A program made the position numbers and the translations under genes. Below are positions 1-9,135 of a stretch of DNA of 64,000 nucleotides, in pieces (positions within the stretch are counted from its first letter, which is position 1; each line of letters opens with the position of its first letter). The DNA comes from a bacterium (lineage in GTDB: Bacteria; Pseudomonadota; Alphaproteobacteria; Acetobacterales; Acetobacteraceae). Location of the stretch: positions 1 through 64,000 of the forward strand of contig JAMFRO010000006.1 in NCBI GenBank assembly GCA_026224825.1. The letters are read 5' to 3'. The notes below the pieces were generated by a model. The model ran no database searches, was not told the origin of the DNA, and saw only the letters and a list, made by a program, of their open reading frames with translations.

Positions 1-52
1 CGTTTGTGGCGACTGGGTGGCAGGCCCCTTTCAAACCCTTAAGTTACGGGAT

Positions 53-74
53 CCAAGGGCCTTTCGGCCCTTGG
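53..74 (-). terminator. Inverted repeat downstream of flhB, possible operon end
   Basis: A perfect 9-bp stem (CCAAGGGCC / GGCCCTTGG) with a 4-base loop lies about 60 bp beyond the flhB stop codon, at the end of the leftward flagellar arm. No T-run follows on the minus strand, so it is a weak candidate for intrinsic termination. A second small palindrome (CACGCC GGA GGCGTG) lies at 83-97. No gene was seen in 1-134. Confidence 0.35.
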
Positions 75-134
75 CGGGTCGTCACGCCGGAGGCGTGCTT
101 CGCACGACGGCAGAGCCCTGGCCTTTTTTAATTC

Positions 135-1244
135 TCAGAGCCATCTCGAAATCTCAATCTCCCCGTCCCGTACCGGCGGCGGCTTGGGCCGGGCGCCGCC
201 CTGGGAGCGCCAGCGTTGCATTTTCCATACGTAGGCCAGTACCTCGGCGCAGGCGCGGTAGAGGGCGACGGGGACGTGGTCGCCTGGTTCCACGTGGCGG
301 TACACGGCGCGGGCTAGTGGTGGGGCTTCGACTATGGGAATGCCCAGGCCGCGGCCGGTGGCGATGATTTCTTCGGCCAGCATGCCAACGCCTTTGGCCA
401 GCAGCATCGGCGCTCTGTCCGAGCCGCGGCGGTAGCGTATGGCGCAGGCGTAATGGGTGGGGTTGGTGACGATGACCGAGGCCTCCGGGATTTTGCTCAT
501 CTGCCGGGCGCGGGCCATTTTGCGCGCGAGCATGCGCTGGCGCGATTTAACATGCGGGTTGCCGGCGGCGTCTTTCATCTCCTCGCGGATTTCATTGTCG
601 GACATGCGCAGTTTTTGCCGGTGCAGCCAGAATTGTAAGCCGGCGTCGCCGCCCGCCAGCACCACCAGCACCAGGCAGATGGTACCGACGATGCCCAGAG
701 TGAGCGTTATGACGGGTGCGAAGCCGGGATAGGGGAGTGTTGCCAGTGCGGCGAAATCCGATTGCCGGGCCCAGATGGCGAAGGCGCCCGCCCCGCCGAT
801 GGCGGCGAATTTGAGCAGAGATTTTCCTGTCTCCGATAGGCCGTGTTGGGAGAAGAGCTGGCTCAGCCCGGCCTGGGGCATGATTTTAGAGAAATCCAGT
901 TTGAGCAGCGAGAGCGAGAAGATGAACCCGCCGGTGGCCAAGGTGGAGGCGAGCGAAATGGCGGCGACGAGGGCCAGCACCGGAAACAGGCTGAGTACCA
1001 ATGCGGAACTCCAGCCCATGGCGGCGGCGGGTGCGGCGGTGCCGGCATTGGCCAGCATGGTGGCGAAATTGCCCAGAAGCCGCGAGCCGACGCCGGCGGC
1101 CGAGCTGAGCGCGAATAATGTCATCAGCACCACCACGGCGGCTTTCGGCAGCTCGGTGGAGCGGCCGACATCGCCGCGCTCGGCGGCCTCGCGCAGGCGG
1201 CGTTCGGTTGGCGCGTGTTTCTTGTCGCCGGATGATTCAGACAT
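135..1244 (-). CDS. flhB: Flagellar export gate protein FlhB
   Basis: Inner-membrane component of the flagellar type III export gate that switches specificity from rod/hook to filament substrates after self-cleavage. The 369-aa protein has an N-terminal basic stretch, four hydrophobic segments (about residues 33-55, 78-110, 143-162, 175-200) and a cytoplasmic domain with the cleavage motif NPTH at 261-264. The C-terminal tail is basic and proline-rich. Its ATG overlaps the end of fliR by 8 bp, and it is the last gene of the 16-gene leftward arm. Length and motif are typical of the family. Confidence 0.97.
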   Translation of the reverse strand: MSESSGDKKHAPTERRLREAAERGDVGRSTELPKAAVVVLMTLFALSSAAGVGSRLLGNFATMLANAGTAAPAAAMGWSSALVLSLFPVLALVAAISLASTLATGGFIFSLSLLKLDFSKIMPQAGLSQLFSQHGLSETGKSLLKFAAIGGAGAFAIWARQSDFAALATLPYPGFAPVITLTLGIVGTICLVLVVLAGGDAGLQFWLHRQKLRMSDNEIREEMKDAAGNPHVKSRQRMLARKMARARQMSKIPEASVIVTNPTHYACAIRYRRGSDRAPMLLAKGVGMLAEEIIATGRGLGIPIVEAPPLARAVYRHVEPGDHVPVALYRACAEVLAYVWKMQRWRSQGGARPKPPPVRDGEIEISRWL

Positions 1245-2004
1245 GCGGCAGCAGCGGGTTGAGCGCCTCGATGCAGGTATTGGTGAGATGCTGTGCTGCC
1301 GGGCCGATGGCGGGCAGGCTGGCCAGCATGACCCAGAGCCCGGTGAGGATGAGCAGCGGAAAGCCGATGCTGAGCAGGTTGAGGCTGGGGGCGAAGACGG
1401 TGGCGAGGCCTACGGTGAAGTTCACCGCGAGCGAGACCGCCAGCACAGGGAGTGCCAGCGCCACGGCGGTGCTGAACAAGGTGCCGCCGAGGTTGGCCAG
1501 AGAAACCCATGAGGTGAGCGGGGCCACGCCGATGCCGTTGACAAAGGAGTGCGCCAGGGCCGCGAACATCCACACCGGGCCGCCCGCCGCCATGAAGCCG
1601 AGCAGCCCGGCCCAGACCATGATGTCGTACAGCACCGGCGTGGCACCTCCCGATTGCCGGAATTGCAGCTCGGCGAAGGAAAGCCCCATGGCGAGGCCTG
1701 CGATTTCACCGGCGCTGGAAATGGCGGCGATGACGATCTGCATGGTCATGCCGAGCAGTGCGCCATAGGCGATTTGTGTGATGCCGGCATAGATGGCGGC
1801 TGGTGGATCCGCCGGGAAGGGCGGCAGATTGGGCAGCCACAAAGCGAGTGATGCGGCGAAGGCGGCGGCCAGCAGCGCCTTCACCTGGCTGGGGATGAGC
1901 GCTGAGCCATACAGAGGTGCGGTGAGGAACAGCCCGGTGATGCGCAGGAAGGGCCAGAGGAAATGGCCGAGCCAGAGCAGCACGGTGGTTTCGTTCAGTA
2001 CCAT
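1237..2004 (-). CDS. fliR: Flagellar export gate protein FliR
   Basis: Polytopic inner-membrane subunit of the FliPQR export core. The 255-aa protein is hydrophobic throughout, with about six membrane segments and the FliR-type LxFAELQFRQSGG region in the middle. It starts inside the end of the preceding fliQ (10-bp overlap) and its stop overlaps the flhB start. The order fliP-fliQ-fliR-flhB is the classical one, which supports the call. Confidence 0.96.
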   Translation of the reverse strand: MVLNETTVLLWLGHFLWPFLRITGLFLTAPLYGSALIPSQVKALLAAAFAASLALWLPNLPPFPADPPAAIYAGITQIAYGALLGMTMQIVIAAISSAGEIAGLAMGLSFAELQFRQSGGATPVLYDIMVWAGLLGFMAAGGPVWMFAALAHSFVNGIGVAPLTSWVSLANLGGTLFSTAVALALPVLAVSLAVNFTVGLATVFAPSLNLLSIGFPLLILTGLWVMLASLPAIGPAAQHLTNTCIEALNPLLPHV

Positions 2005-2270
2005 GATTGTTGTACCAGCCCGGGGGCATGCATGATGAATTGCGTGGCCAGTTGTTCGAACCCGGCCACCAGCCCGAACCCGCCGGCCAAAGCGATGAAG
2101 ACCATGGCTATGGTTTTCGGCAGTAGTGCAAAAGTTGCGTCTTCGATCTGGAATGCCGCCTGGATGAAGGAGGTGACGAACCCCACCGCCAGTAACAGCA
2201 AAATGATGGGGGTGAGAACGGATAATTCCGTGGCGAAGGCGATGTGCAGCAGGCGGAGATAGAGTGGCAT
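1995..2270 (-). CDS. fliQ: Flagellar export gate protein FliQ (copy 1, divergent)
   Basis: Two-helix membrane subunit of the FliPQR export channel. The 91-aa protein has two hydrophobic segments around a short loop containing QAAFQIEDATFALLPKTIA, which corresponds to the FliQ/SctS loop (TQI..TLSFIPK in enteric FliQ). I chose ATG 2270, just after the fliP stop, rather than an upstream start at 2339 that lies inside fliP. It sits in the canonical fliP-fliQ-fliR position, but its sequence is further from standard FliQ than that of a second fliQ at 19720-19983. Confidence 0.85.
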   Translation of the reverse strand: MPLYLRLLHIAFATELSVLTPIILLLLAVGFVTSFIQAAFQIEDATFALLPKTIAMVFIALAGGFGLVAGFEQLATQFIMHAPGLVQQSWY

Positions 2271-2271
2271 G

Positions 2272-2958
2272 CTAGCCGCTCTGCACGAAACTATTCGCCA
2301 ACGTACCCAGCACCAGTACCCAGCCGTGGATGGAGACAAACACCAGAAGTTTTAACGGTAACGAAATAAGCGTGGGCGAGACCATGATCATGCCGAGCGA
2401 CATGAGGATGGAGGCGACCGCGAGATCGATGAGCACGAAGGGGATGTAGATGAGAAAGGAAATCTGGAACGCCGTCTCCAGCTCGGATGTGGCGAAGGCC
2501 GGCACCAGCACGGTGAGTGGAACATCTTTCGGTGTGGCGTAATGCCCGCCGCTTAAATCCACGAACAGATGCATCGGTTCTTTACGTGTCTGTGCCAGCA
2601 TGAAATTCTGCTCAGGCGGAATGGCGGCGGTGATGGCTTGGTTGAAGGTGATCTGTCCGCTCAGGTATGGGTTGAGGGCGTTGTCCTGCTCCTGTTGCAC
2701 CACACCGCGCATCACGAACATGGTGAGCGCCAAAGCCAGTGCTGCCAGTACCATGTTGGGCGGTGTGGTTTGCAGCCCCAGCGCCTGGCGCAGCACCGAG
2801 AGCACGATGATGATGCGGGTGAAGGATGTGGTGAGCAGCAGCAGCCCCGGCAGAAACGCCAGAGAGGTGATGACCAGCAGGCTCTGCACATCGAGCGAAT
2901 AGCTGGAACCGCCATTGCCGGCGAGCGATTGGACCAAAGTGAGGGTGGGGTCAGTCAT
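2272..2958 (-). CDS. fliP: Flagellar export gate protein FliP
   Basis: Core subunit of the FliPQR export channel in the inner membrane. The 228-aa protein carries the FliP signatures FLPGLLLLTTSFTRIIIVLS near residue 35 and a C-terminal MVSPTLISLPLKLLVF segment. The N-terminal leader is short (about 25 residues before the first membrane helix), which explains a length slightly below the usual 240-250. It overlaps fliO by 8 bp, so the two are probably translationally coupled. Confidence 0.97.
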   Translation of the reverse strand: MTDPTLTLVQSLAGNGGSSYSLDVQSLLVITSLAFLPGLLLLTTSFTRIIIVLSVLRQALGLQTTPPNMVLAALALALTMFVMRGVVQQEQDNALNPYLSGQITFNQAITAAIPPEQNFMLAQTRKEPMHLFVDLSGGHYATPKDVPLTVLVPAFATSELETAFQISFLIYIPFVLIDLAVASILMSLGMIMVSPTLISLPLKLLVFVSIHGWVLVLGTLANSFVQSG

Positions 2959-3226
2959 GCGCGTTCAACCTGCCGATGGCGGTCATGCCGTTCCGGCTGA
3001 CACCGATGAGAAATTTTACGCCTTCCGCCTCCGCGATGATAAGCGAATGCTGCCCGCCGAGCTGCCGATTGGCGATAATGTTGATAGGCCCTTGCATTTT
3101 TGCAATCCCTCCCGGCAGCTTTGCGCGCAGCCGCCGGAGTAAAAACGCTGCCCCCGCCAGCACGAACAGAATGGCCAGCAGTGAGGCAATGGTGGAGGCG
3201 GCCGCTGAAATACTACTGCTGTCCAC
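2951..3226 (-). CDS. fliO: Flagellar biosynthesis protein FliO
   Basis: Small single-span protein that helps assemble the FliP ring. The 91-aa protein has one transmembrane helix (about residues 12-30) with a basic stop-transfer patch (LLRRLRAK), followed by the FliO cytoplasmic domain (IIANRQLGGQHSLIIAEAEG). Translation starts at GTG 3226, which overlaps the TAG stop of fliL (TAGTG). The position between fliL and fliP is standard. Confidence 0.88.
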   Translation of the reverse strand: MDSSSISAAASTIASLLAILFVLAGAAFLLRRLRAKLPGGIAKMQGPINIIANRQLGGQHSLIIAEAEGVKFLIGVSRNGMTAIGRLNAHD

Positions 3227-3687
3227 TAATTCTGCTCGACCAGATTGGTGATATAGGCGGCGGTGAACGGGTTGGGCGGGGTGTAATCGGCTGATTTGTT
3301 CAGCACCTGATTGGCGATGCCGAGGCAGGTTTTTGTGAGGTCGTCATGGGTGGACGGGTCCATCAGCGATTTCGCGGTTTTTGTCATCAGCAGGCTGATG
3401 ATCTGGGATTTGACGATGGGCTGCAGATTGCCGAAATCCGTCACGGCATCGGGGTCCAGGCTGGAGAATTGCAGTGTAATTTGAACATAGGCGGAGGTGG
3501 AATCCCCTGTATCCGCCGGCACGGTGACGACGAGATCGGCGAGCTGGGCGAAATAGATCGGCTTGGGTGGTGGCGGCGGTTTATGCGCCTCAATTTCATG
3601 ATGTGCGGAGAGGTAGAAGAATGCACCGCCGATGCCGCCACCGAGCAGAACAATCGCCACGACGGCAATCAGAATGATTTTTTTCAT
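3226..3687 (-). CDS. fliL: Flagellar basal body-associated protein FliL
   Basis: Inner-membrane, periplasm-facing protein that surrounds the stator and supports torque generation. The 153-aa protein has an N-terminal anchor (residues 4-27), a proline-rich linker (HKPPPPPKP) and a FliL-type periplasmic domain. FliL sequences are weakly conserved; the call rests on topology, length, and position directly before fliO-fliP. Confidence 0.88.
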   Translation of the reverse strand: MKKIILIAVVAIVLLGGGIGGAFFYLSAHHEIEAHKPPPPPKPIYFAQLADLVVTVPADTGDSTSAYVQITLQFSSLDPDAVTDFGNLQPIVKSQIISLLMTKTAKSLMDPSTHDDLTKTCLGIANQVLNKSADYTPPNPFTAAYITNLVEQN

Positions 3688-3696
3688 GAGTTGGCC

Positions 3697-5625
3697 TTAA
3701 ACAGATGTCAGCAGGGACTCGAACATGGTGTGCGCGGCCGAGATGGCCTGGGCCGCGGCCTGATAGGCCTGGCTGTACTGGGTGAGGATCACCGCCTGCT
3801 GGTCGGTATCCACCCCCGCCACGGTTTGCAGATTGGCGGTGGTGGTGGTCACCTGCCCGGTGGTGGCGGTGGCGAGTTGCTGTGCCGCCTGCGCATTGGC
3901 GCCCAGCCCGGTGGAGAGGCCGATGACCGCCTGCTCCAGCGTGTCGGAGGTGGTGGTGCCGGGCGTGGTCCATAATGTGGCCAGGCGCTGGGCATTGCTG
4001 CCGCTGGAAGGCCCGCCGGGGGTCAGCGTCAGCACATCGCCCGCCACAGGCGTGCCGGAGATGGGCAATTGCCAATATTGCCCCGAGGCCGCACCTGAAG
4101 GATAGGCGACAGCGAGATTGCCGCCATTGCCGCTGAGCGTGCCGCTGGCAATGGCGGTGCCGGGGGCGGCGGTGGTGGACACGGTATAGGCGGTGGCGGA
4201 GGTGAAATTGACCTGCAGATCCTGCCCGTAATAGCTGGCGGGAATCACCGCCGCACCTGTGGCGGGCGTGCTCGTTACACTATCCGTGCCAGTGGTGATG
4301 CTGCCGGCGTTTGTATCGGAAATGGAACCATCGCTCTGCAATGTGCCGGCCGTGCCAACGTAAGGGTCCGCTGCCGCAATGTCATTGGTGTTCACCGCCA
4401 CCACCGCAATGCCCGTGGAGGCATTGGGGGCCGGGTTCACGGTAAAACTGTCCCCCGCCGCGGCCGTGCCGGTGACGGCAAAGGCAATACCTGCAAATGT
4501 GGGCGGTGTGCCGGACACGGCATAACTCGTGCCGCTGGCCTGGTCCTTGGCACTCCAGTTTGTGCCGTCATAGCTCAGTGTAAATGGCCCGCCATCCACC
4601 GGCAGCGCCGCCGCATTGGCAATTTGTGCGGTGATGGTGGCACTGCCGGTGTTGCTGGCGGCGGGGGCCACAATGGGGGCGGGTACGGAGAACAGAGCTT
4701 GGCCCGAGGCGCCGGTCGGCGTCAGCCCCTCGGCCTGCGCGGTATTTACCTGCGTTGCAAAAACCGCTGCGATGCTGCCCAGGCTTTGCAAGGCGGCCTG
4801 GCCGGTTTGGATGGTGCCGATCGCCCCGCCCAGCGTGCCATCGGCATTGGTCAGGGTTACCGGCGTGGCGTTGGTGCCGGCGGTCACCGTGGGTGGGGTG
4901 GTGGTGGTGTCGGCGGCCAAGGCTTGCGCCCCGCTCTGGTCCAGCAGCACGGTGCCGCCGCTGGCGATTATCACGGAACCATTGGGTTGCGGCAGCACGC
5001 TCACCGGGAGCAGTTGCGACAATGTGTTGAGGGCCGCCTGCTGCTGGTCGAGCAGGCCCGGCTGGTTCGGCGCGCCCACCAGGCTTTTATTGATGACGCC
5101 AAGCTGTGTCAGCACATTATTCGCCGCGGTGACACTCTGCGTTACTGTCGTGGTGGCACCCGCGATGGTGTTGTTGATCACGCTGGTGGCACTCTGGAAG
5201 GAGCTGGTCACGGTCTGCGCATCGGCCAGCACGGTCTGGCGTTGCGCGGCACTGGTGGGGTTGGCCGCCAGCGTGCTGATGTCCTGGAAGAACTGGTTGA
5301 TGGAGGTCTGGATGTCGCCGTTATTCGTCAGCGCATTGGAGATGGTGGTGAGCGAGGTGGACTGCGCCGTGGCGGCGGCGTTGGCGGTATTGGCATTGCG
5401 CAATTGCGCCGCGGCAAAGCCGGAGGCGGCGCGGGTTATCGTTGCGGATTGCACACCATCCCCCGGCTGGCTCGCCGCACCCACCGCGGTGAGGGCGTCC
5501 ACACTCTCCGCCGCATAGCCGCTGGTGGTGGCATTGGCGAGGTTGTTGGAGACTGTGGAAATCCCGGCTTCGAAAAGCTGCAAACCGGAAAGTGCTGTAT
5601 TGATAGCGTTGGAAATGCCGCTCAT
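3697..5625 (-). CDS. flgK: Flagellar hook-filament junction protein FlgK (HAP1)
   Basis: Exported structural protein forming the first junction zone between hook and filament. In the 642-aa protein the N-terminus has the rod/hook motif (SNNLANATTSGYAAES) and the C-terminus has the FlgK signature around TDQQAVILTQYSQAYQAAAQ. The central region is rich in Thr, Ala and Gly, typical of surface-exposed domains. Its ATG overlaps the flgJ stop (ATGA). In many genomes flgL follows flgK, but here flgL is 21 kb away in the other arm. Confidence 0.95.
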   Translation of the reverse strand: MSGISNAINTALSGLQLFEAGISTVSNNLANATTSGYAAESVDALTAVGAASQPGDGVQSATITRAASGFAAAQLRNANTANAAATAQSTSLTTISNALTNNGDIQTSINQFFQDISTLAANPTSAAQRQTVLADAQTVTSSFQSATSVINNTIAGATTTVTQSVTAANNVLTQLGVINKSLVGAPNQPGLLDQQQAALNTLSQLLPVSVLPQPNGSVIIASGGTVLLDQSGAQALAADTTTTPPTVTAGTNATPVTLTNADGTLGGAIGTIQTGQAALQSLGSIAAVFATQVNTAQAEGLTPTGASGQALFSVPAPIVAPAASNTGSATITAQIANAAALPVDGGPFTLSYDGTNWSAKDQASGTSYAVSGTPPTFAGIAFAVTGTAAAGDSFTVNPAPNASTGIAVVAVNTNDIAAADPYVGTAGTLQSDGSISDTNAGSITTGTDSVTSTPATGAAVIPASYYGQDLQVNFTSATAYTVSTTAAPGTAIASGTLSGNGGNLAVAYPSGAASGQYWQLPISGTPVAGDVLTLTPGGPSSGSNAQRLATLWTTPGTTTSDTLEQAVIGLSTGLGANAQAAQQLATATTGQVTTTTANLQTVAGVDTDQQAVILTQYSQAYQAAAQAISAAHTMFESLLTSV

Positions 5626-6497
5626 GGTCCACCTGTGCTGTTTGCCTGCGAAGAACTCCCGCCTATGGCCTGCAGGACCTGCGCCATAAGCGGTGACTGG
5701 GCGATGTTCACGATTTTCGCCGCGTAATTCTGGTCTGTTGCGTAGCCGCCGGCCTGCAGGGCCTGGGCAAAACCCGCCACCGTGCTCTGGCCGGTGGCAT
5801 TCTGGTAGCCGGATTGAATCAGCCCGACATAATCATTCACGGCAGCACCGGTGCTGCTGTAATCGCGGAAATTCGCGGTCTGCGGCGTCAGCACGCCATC
5901 CACCACCTCATGCGTGGCGCGCGCACTCCCGGCCTGGCCGTCCACGGCTTTAACCCCAAACAGATTATTACCGGGGGCGGCAACACCCCAGCCGGTTTCA
6001 AGGGCTGTTTGCGCCAGCACCGCCACGGCGGGCACGCCGAGCGTCTGTGCCGCTGCGGTCACCTGCGGCCAGATGGTCTTGGCGAAGGATTTGGCCTGAG
6101 ACACCAGATCGCCGGACACCGCCGCGACCGCTGGTGCCACACTTGGTGCCACGCTTGGCGCCTCTATCGGCTGGAGCGTGGAGGAGGGTAGTATTTTCGC
6201 CAGCGGTGTGGCGGTTTCCGGCGCCGTGGCTTCCGGGGCCTGTGCGGTGGCCCCGCCGATCTGGCGGGTTGCAGCGGCAATCAGCCCGGAATCATATTTG
6301 CCGAAATCATTCTGCGCCAGATTCCACAGGAACATGCTCTGAAAATTATCGCCGCCTGTGCCGAGCGTATCCGCACTCATGCCGTTGGCGTTCATCGCCT
6401 CCAGCATCTGGTCCCACAGCATGCCGGCCATGTGCTGCACCGTGGCCTGCGTCTTTTCGGCCGAGGCCCCCTGCGCTGTCACCGGCATCACCATCAT
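5622..6497 (-). CDS. flgJ: FlgJ: rod-binding protein with C-terminal glucosaminidase domain
   Basis: Periplasmic rod-capping protein that also opens peptidoglycan for rod passage. In the 291-aa protein, residues about 15-85 form the rod-binding domain (MLWDQMLEAMNANGM... QSMFLWNLAQNDFGKY). Residues about 135-285 form a glucosaminidase domain with the likely catalytic Glu in QTALETGWG and the NNLFGVKA motif. The two are joined by an Ala/Pro/Val-rich linker. Two ATGs are adjacent (6497 and 6494); the first overlaps the flgI stop as ATGA. Two-domain FlgJ is typical of gammaproteobacteria, while many alphaproteobacteria carry only the first domain. Confidence 0.93.
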   Translation of the reverse strand: MMVMPVTAQGASAEKTQATVQHMAGMLWDQMLEAMNANGMSADTLGTGGDNFQSMFLWNLAQNDFGKYDSGLIAAATRQIGGATAQAPEATAPETATPLAKILPSSTLQPIEAPSVAPSVAPAVAAVSGDLVSQAKSFAKTIWPQVTAAAQTLGVPAVAVLAQTALETGWGVAAPGNNLFGVKAVDGQAGSARATHEVVDGVLTPQTANFRDYSSTGAAVNDYVGLIQSGYQNATGQSTVAGFAQALQAGGYATDQNYAAKIVNIAQSPLMAQVLQAIGGSSSQANSTGGP

Positions 6498-7600
6498 ATC
6501 ACCTTGATCGTGCCGTTGATGGCGCCGGCCTGTTTCAGCGCCTGGATGATGGCGATGAGGTCCGATGGTGTTGCCCCCACCGCATTCAGCGCCGCCGCCA
6601 CATCCTGCAATGTCGCCGCCTTGGGCAGAGCGATCACCTGGCTCTTGCCCTGCTTGGCACTCACCACCGTATTCTGCACGCCCACTGTCTGGCCATTGCT
6701 GAACGGTCCAGGCTGGCTCACCTGATTTTGGGTTTGGATGTTCACGGTCAGATCGCCATGGCTGACCACGGCGGGCCCAAGCGTCACCCCGGCATTCATC
6801 ACGATGGTACCGCTCTGCGCATCCACGATGATGGTGGGCGCCTGCTGCGGCGGGGTGATGGGCAGGCCCAGCACGCCGGAGATGAAGCGCATCGGGTCCT
6901 GGCCATTGGCGGTCAGATCCACTTCGCCGGGTGAGATCGCACTTGCGGTATTGCCGCCATAGGCCGCGTTGATCACATCGGTAATCTGCTGCGCGGTCTC
7001 ATAGCTCGGCGTGTTCAGCAGCAAAGCCGAGCCGCCGTTGATGCTGAAGGCCGCGGGAATGGTGGCGGCAAGAATGGCGCCGCCGGGCAGCGAGCCCACG
7101 GTCGGCACATTCACGGTGGAGGTATTGCCGCCGGCGCTGGCTGCAAACCCGCTCACCAGCAGCGGCCCCTGCGCCTGGGCGTAGATGGTACCATTGCCGC
7201 CCCGCAACGGTGTCGGCAGCAGCACGCCGCCCGCCAGCGAGGCGGCATTGCCCACGGCCGAGACGGTGACATCCGCATGCTGCCCGGCATGGGCAAAGGC
7301 CGGCACCTCGGCCGTGACCATTACCGAGGCGACGTCGTTGGGCTGCATGGTGGTGACGTTTGGCAGCGAGATGCCCATGTTGCGCAGCATGTTGAGAATG
7401 GATTGTTGCGTATACGGCACCTGCGTCGTCTGGTCGCCCGTGCCCGGCAGGCCGACGACCAGCCCATAGCCATAGAGCTGGTTGCTCGGCGCGCCCGCCA
7501 CGCTCACAAGCTGGCCGATGGTGGTGCTATCGGCTTGTGCCGCACCACTCAGCGAAGCCGCCAGCACAACGCCATACAGAATGTTTCCAGAATATCTCAT
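6494..7600 (-). CDS. flgI: Flagellar P-ring protein FlgI
   Basis: Periplasmic P-ring subunit around the rod. The reading frame is open to 7639, but ATG 7600 is preferred: it overlaps the flgH stop as TGATG and begins directly with a Sec signal peptide (MRYSGNILYGVVLAASLSGA, cleavage after AQA). This gives 368 aa, the usual length. The mature part has the FlgI core LVSVAGAPSNQLYGYGLVVG and GDQTTQVPYTQQSILNMLRN. The partner FlgA, which chaperones P-ring assembly, is encoded at 31697-32401. Confidence 0.97.
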   Translation of the reverse strand: MRYSGNILYGVVLAASLSGAAQADSTTIGQLVSVAGAPSNQLYGYGLVVGLPGTGDQTTQVPYTQQSILNMLRNMGISLPNVTTMQPNDVASVMVTAEVPAFAHAGQHADVTVSAVGNAASLAGGVLLPTPLRGGNGTIYAQAQGPLLVSGFAASAGGNTSTVNVPTVGSLPGGAILAATIPAAFSINGGSALLLNTPSYETAQQITDVINAAYGGNTASAISPGEVDLTANGQDPMRFISGVLGLPITPPQQAPTIIVDAQSGTIVMNAGVTLGPAVVSHGDLTVNIQTQNQVSQPGPFSNGQTVGVQNTVVSAKQGKSQVIALPKAATLQDVAAALNAVGATPSDLIAIIQALKQAGAINGTIKVI

Positions 7601-8280
7601 CAGAATGGCGAAACCTTGCTCAAGATTTGTTGTAGCCACGGCACCTGATGCGCGGCATTGATCGGTCCATCGCCGACATATTGCACATTCATATCCGCCA
7701 CCTGGTTGGAGCTGATGGTGGTGTTGGCGGCGATATCATCCGGGCTGGCATAGCCTGTCACCACAATGGACACGACATTGCCGTTGATGTTGACATTGGT
7801 GCGCCCGGACAGCGCCAGGGTGTTATTGGCATCCACCTGGGTGATAACGGCCTCCACCTGGCCGGAAATATTATTGGCGGCAATGGCCGAGCCCGCGCCG
7901 GCATATTCCTGGTCGGATGTGGCACCTATATTGGGTGAGAGACTAGCGCCGTTGATATGGCCGAAACTCATCGGCACACCCATGAAGCTGGTCATGGAAT
8001 CATTGATCGTGCCGGTGCGCTTCAGCGCCGCATTATCGGTATTATTGGCCACGGAGCTGGTCACGATGTCGATGGTGACAAGATCACCCACCCGCCAATC
8101 CCGCCTGGGCTCGTAGAGCGAACCCGAGGAGGACGCGAGAAACACCGAGCCGTTTTCCGACTGCACGGGCGTCTCCACATTCACGGGGAATGCGGCCGCC
8201 TGCACCAAGGCCGGCGGCCCCGGCGCCTTGGTAACGCAGCCCGCCAGCAGCAGCACAGCAGATATGGCCAGGAGCCTCAT
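7600..8280 (-). CDS. flgH: Flagellar L-ring lipoprotein FlgH
   Basis: Outer-membrane L-ring subunit. The 226-aa protein starts with a lipoprotein signal (MRLLAISAVLLLAGC, lipidated Cys15) and contains the FlgH core SLYEPRRDWRVGDLVTIDIV and VEAVITQVDANNTLALSGR. Start and stop overlap flgG and flgI respectively (ATGA and TGATG). Confidence 0.97.
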   Translation of the reverse strand: MRLLAISAVLLLAGCVTKAPGPPALVQAAAFPVNVETPVQSENGSVFLASSSGSLYEPRRDWRVGDLVTIDIVTSSVANNTDNAALKRTGTINDSMTSFMGVPMSFGHINGASLSPNIGATSDQEYAGAGSAIAANNISGQVEAVITQVDANNTLALSGRTNVNINGNVVSIVVTGYASPDDIAANTTISSNQVADMNVQYVGDGPINAAHQVPWLQQILSKVSPF

Positions 8281-9071
8281 GCGCCGGCGGCGGCCTGGGC
8301 CAGATAGTTGAGTTGATTATCCACGGCACTCGCCGCCTGTGTGCCAAGCTGGTAGGCGCGCTCAGCGGAAATCATATTCACCATGGCCTCCACCACATCC
8401 ACATTCGAGGCCTCCAGATAGTTCTGATTGACCGAGCCCAGCCCATTGCTCTGCGGCGCCCCCGCGACGGCGGTGCCTGAAGAGGTGGTCTGCCCGTAGA
8501 GATTTCCGCCCAGCGGTTGCAGCCCTTGCGGGTTGACGAAACTCGCCAGTTGGATCTGCCCGATCTGCGTCGCATTGGACGAGCCCGGTAAAGTGACGGA
8601 CACGGTGCCGTCCGTGCCGATCGTCTCCGAGGTCGCGTTCGCCGGTATCGTAACGTTCGGCACCACTTGATAGCCCGCGGAGGTGACGAGCTGCCCCGAG
8701 GCATTGGTTTGGAATGAGCCGTCACGCGTGTACACGGTCTGGCCGGAGGGCAGCAGCACCTGGAAATAGCCGCTGCCGTTAATGGCCAGATCGAGCGGAT
8801 TGCCCGTGCTGGTCAGCGTGCCCTGCGTCAGCGTCTCCTTGATGGAGGCCACCTTCACCCCGGTGCCCAGCTCCAGCCCGGAGGGATACACCGTCTGCCC
8901 GGTGGAATTCGCACCGGGCTGAATGCCATCCTGATACAGCAATGTCTGGAATTCCGGCGTCTCCGATTTGAACCCTGTGGTGTTCACATTGGCGAGATTA
9001 TCGGCGATCGTATCCATCATCGTCTGGCTGGCGGAAAGCCCGGTCGCAAGCGTATCAAGTGCTAAATTCAT
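8277..9071 (-). CDS. flgG: Flagellar distal rod protein FlgG
   Basis: Distal rod subunit crossing periplasm and outer membrane. The 264-aa protein has the N-terminal rod motif (IADNLANVNTTGFKSE), NPLDLAINGSGYFQV, and the C-terminal YLEASNVDVVEAMVNMI signature specific to FlgG. A GGAG ribosome site lies 8-9 bases upstream of the ATG. Length agrees with the enteric protein (about 260). Confidence 0.97.
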   Translation of the reverse strand: MNLALDTLATGLSASQTMMDTIADNLANVNTTGFKSETPEFQTLLYQDGIQPGANSTGQTVYPSGLELGTGVKVASIKETLTQGTLTSTGNPLDLAINGSGYFQVLLPSGQTVYTRDGSFQTNASGQLVTSAGYQVVPNVTIPANATSETIGTDGTVSVTLPGSSNATQIGQIQLASFVNPQGLQPLGGNLYGQTTSSGTAVAGAPQSNGLGSVNQNYLEASNVDVVEAMVNMISAERAYQLGTQAASAVDNQLNYLAQAAAGA

Positions 9072-9135
9072 TTGTTTGCTCCGTCATGGCGCGCGCCGTT
9101 GTCGCGCAGTTTCGTGCTCGCGGCATCAAATCGTA

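Noticed and set aside
1995..2339. Longer version of fliQ copy 1 starting at 2339
   Set aside because: The extra 23 residues lie inside fliP in another frame and do not look like a FliQ N-terminus; ATG 2270 fits spacing and family length.
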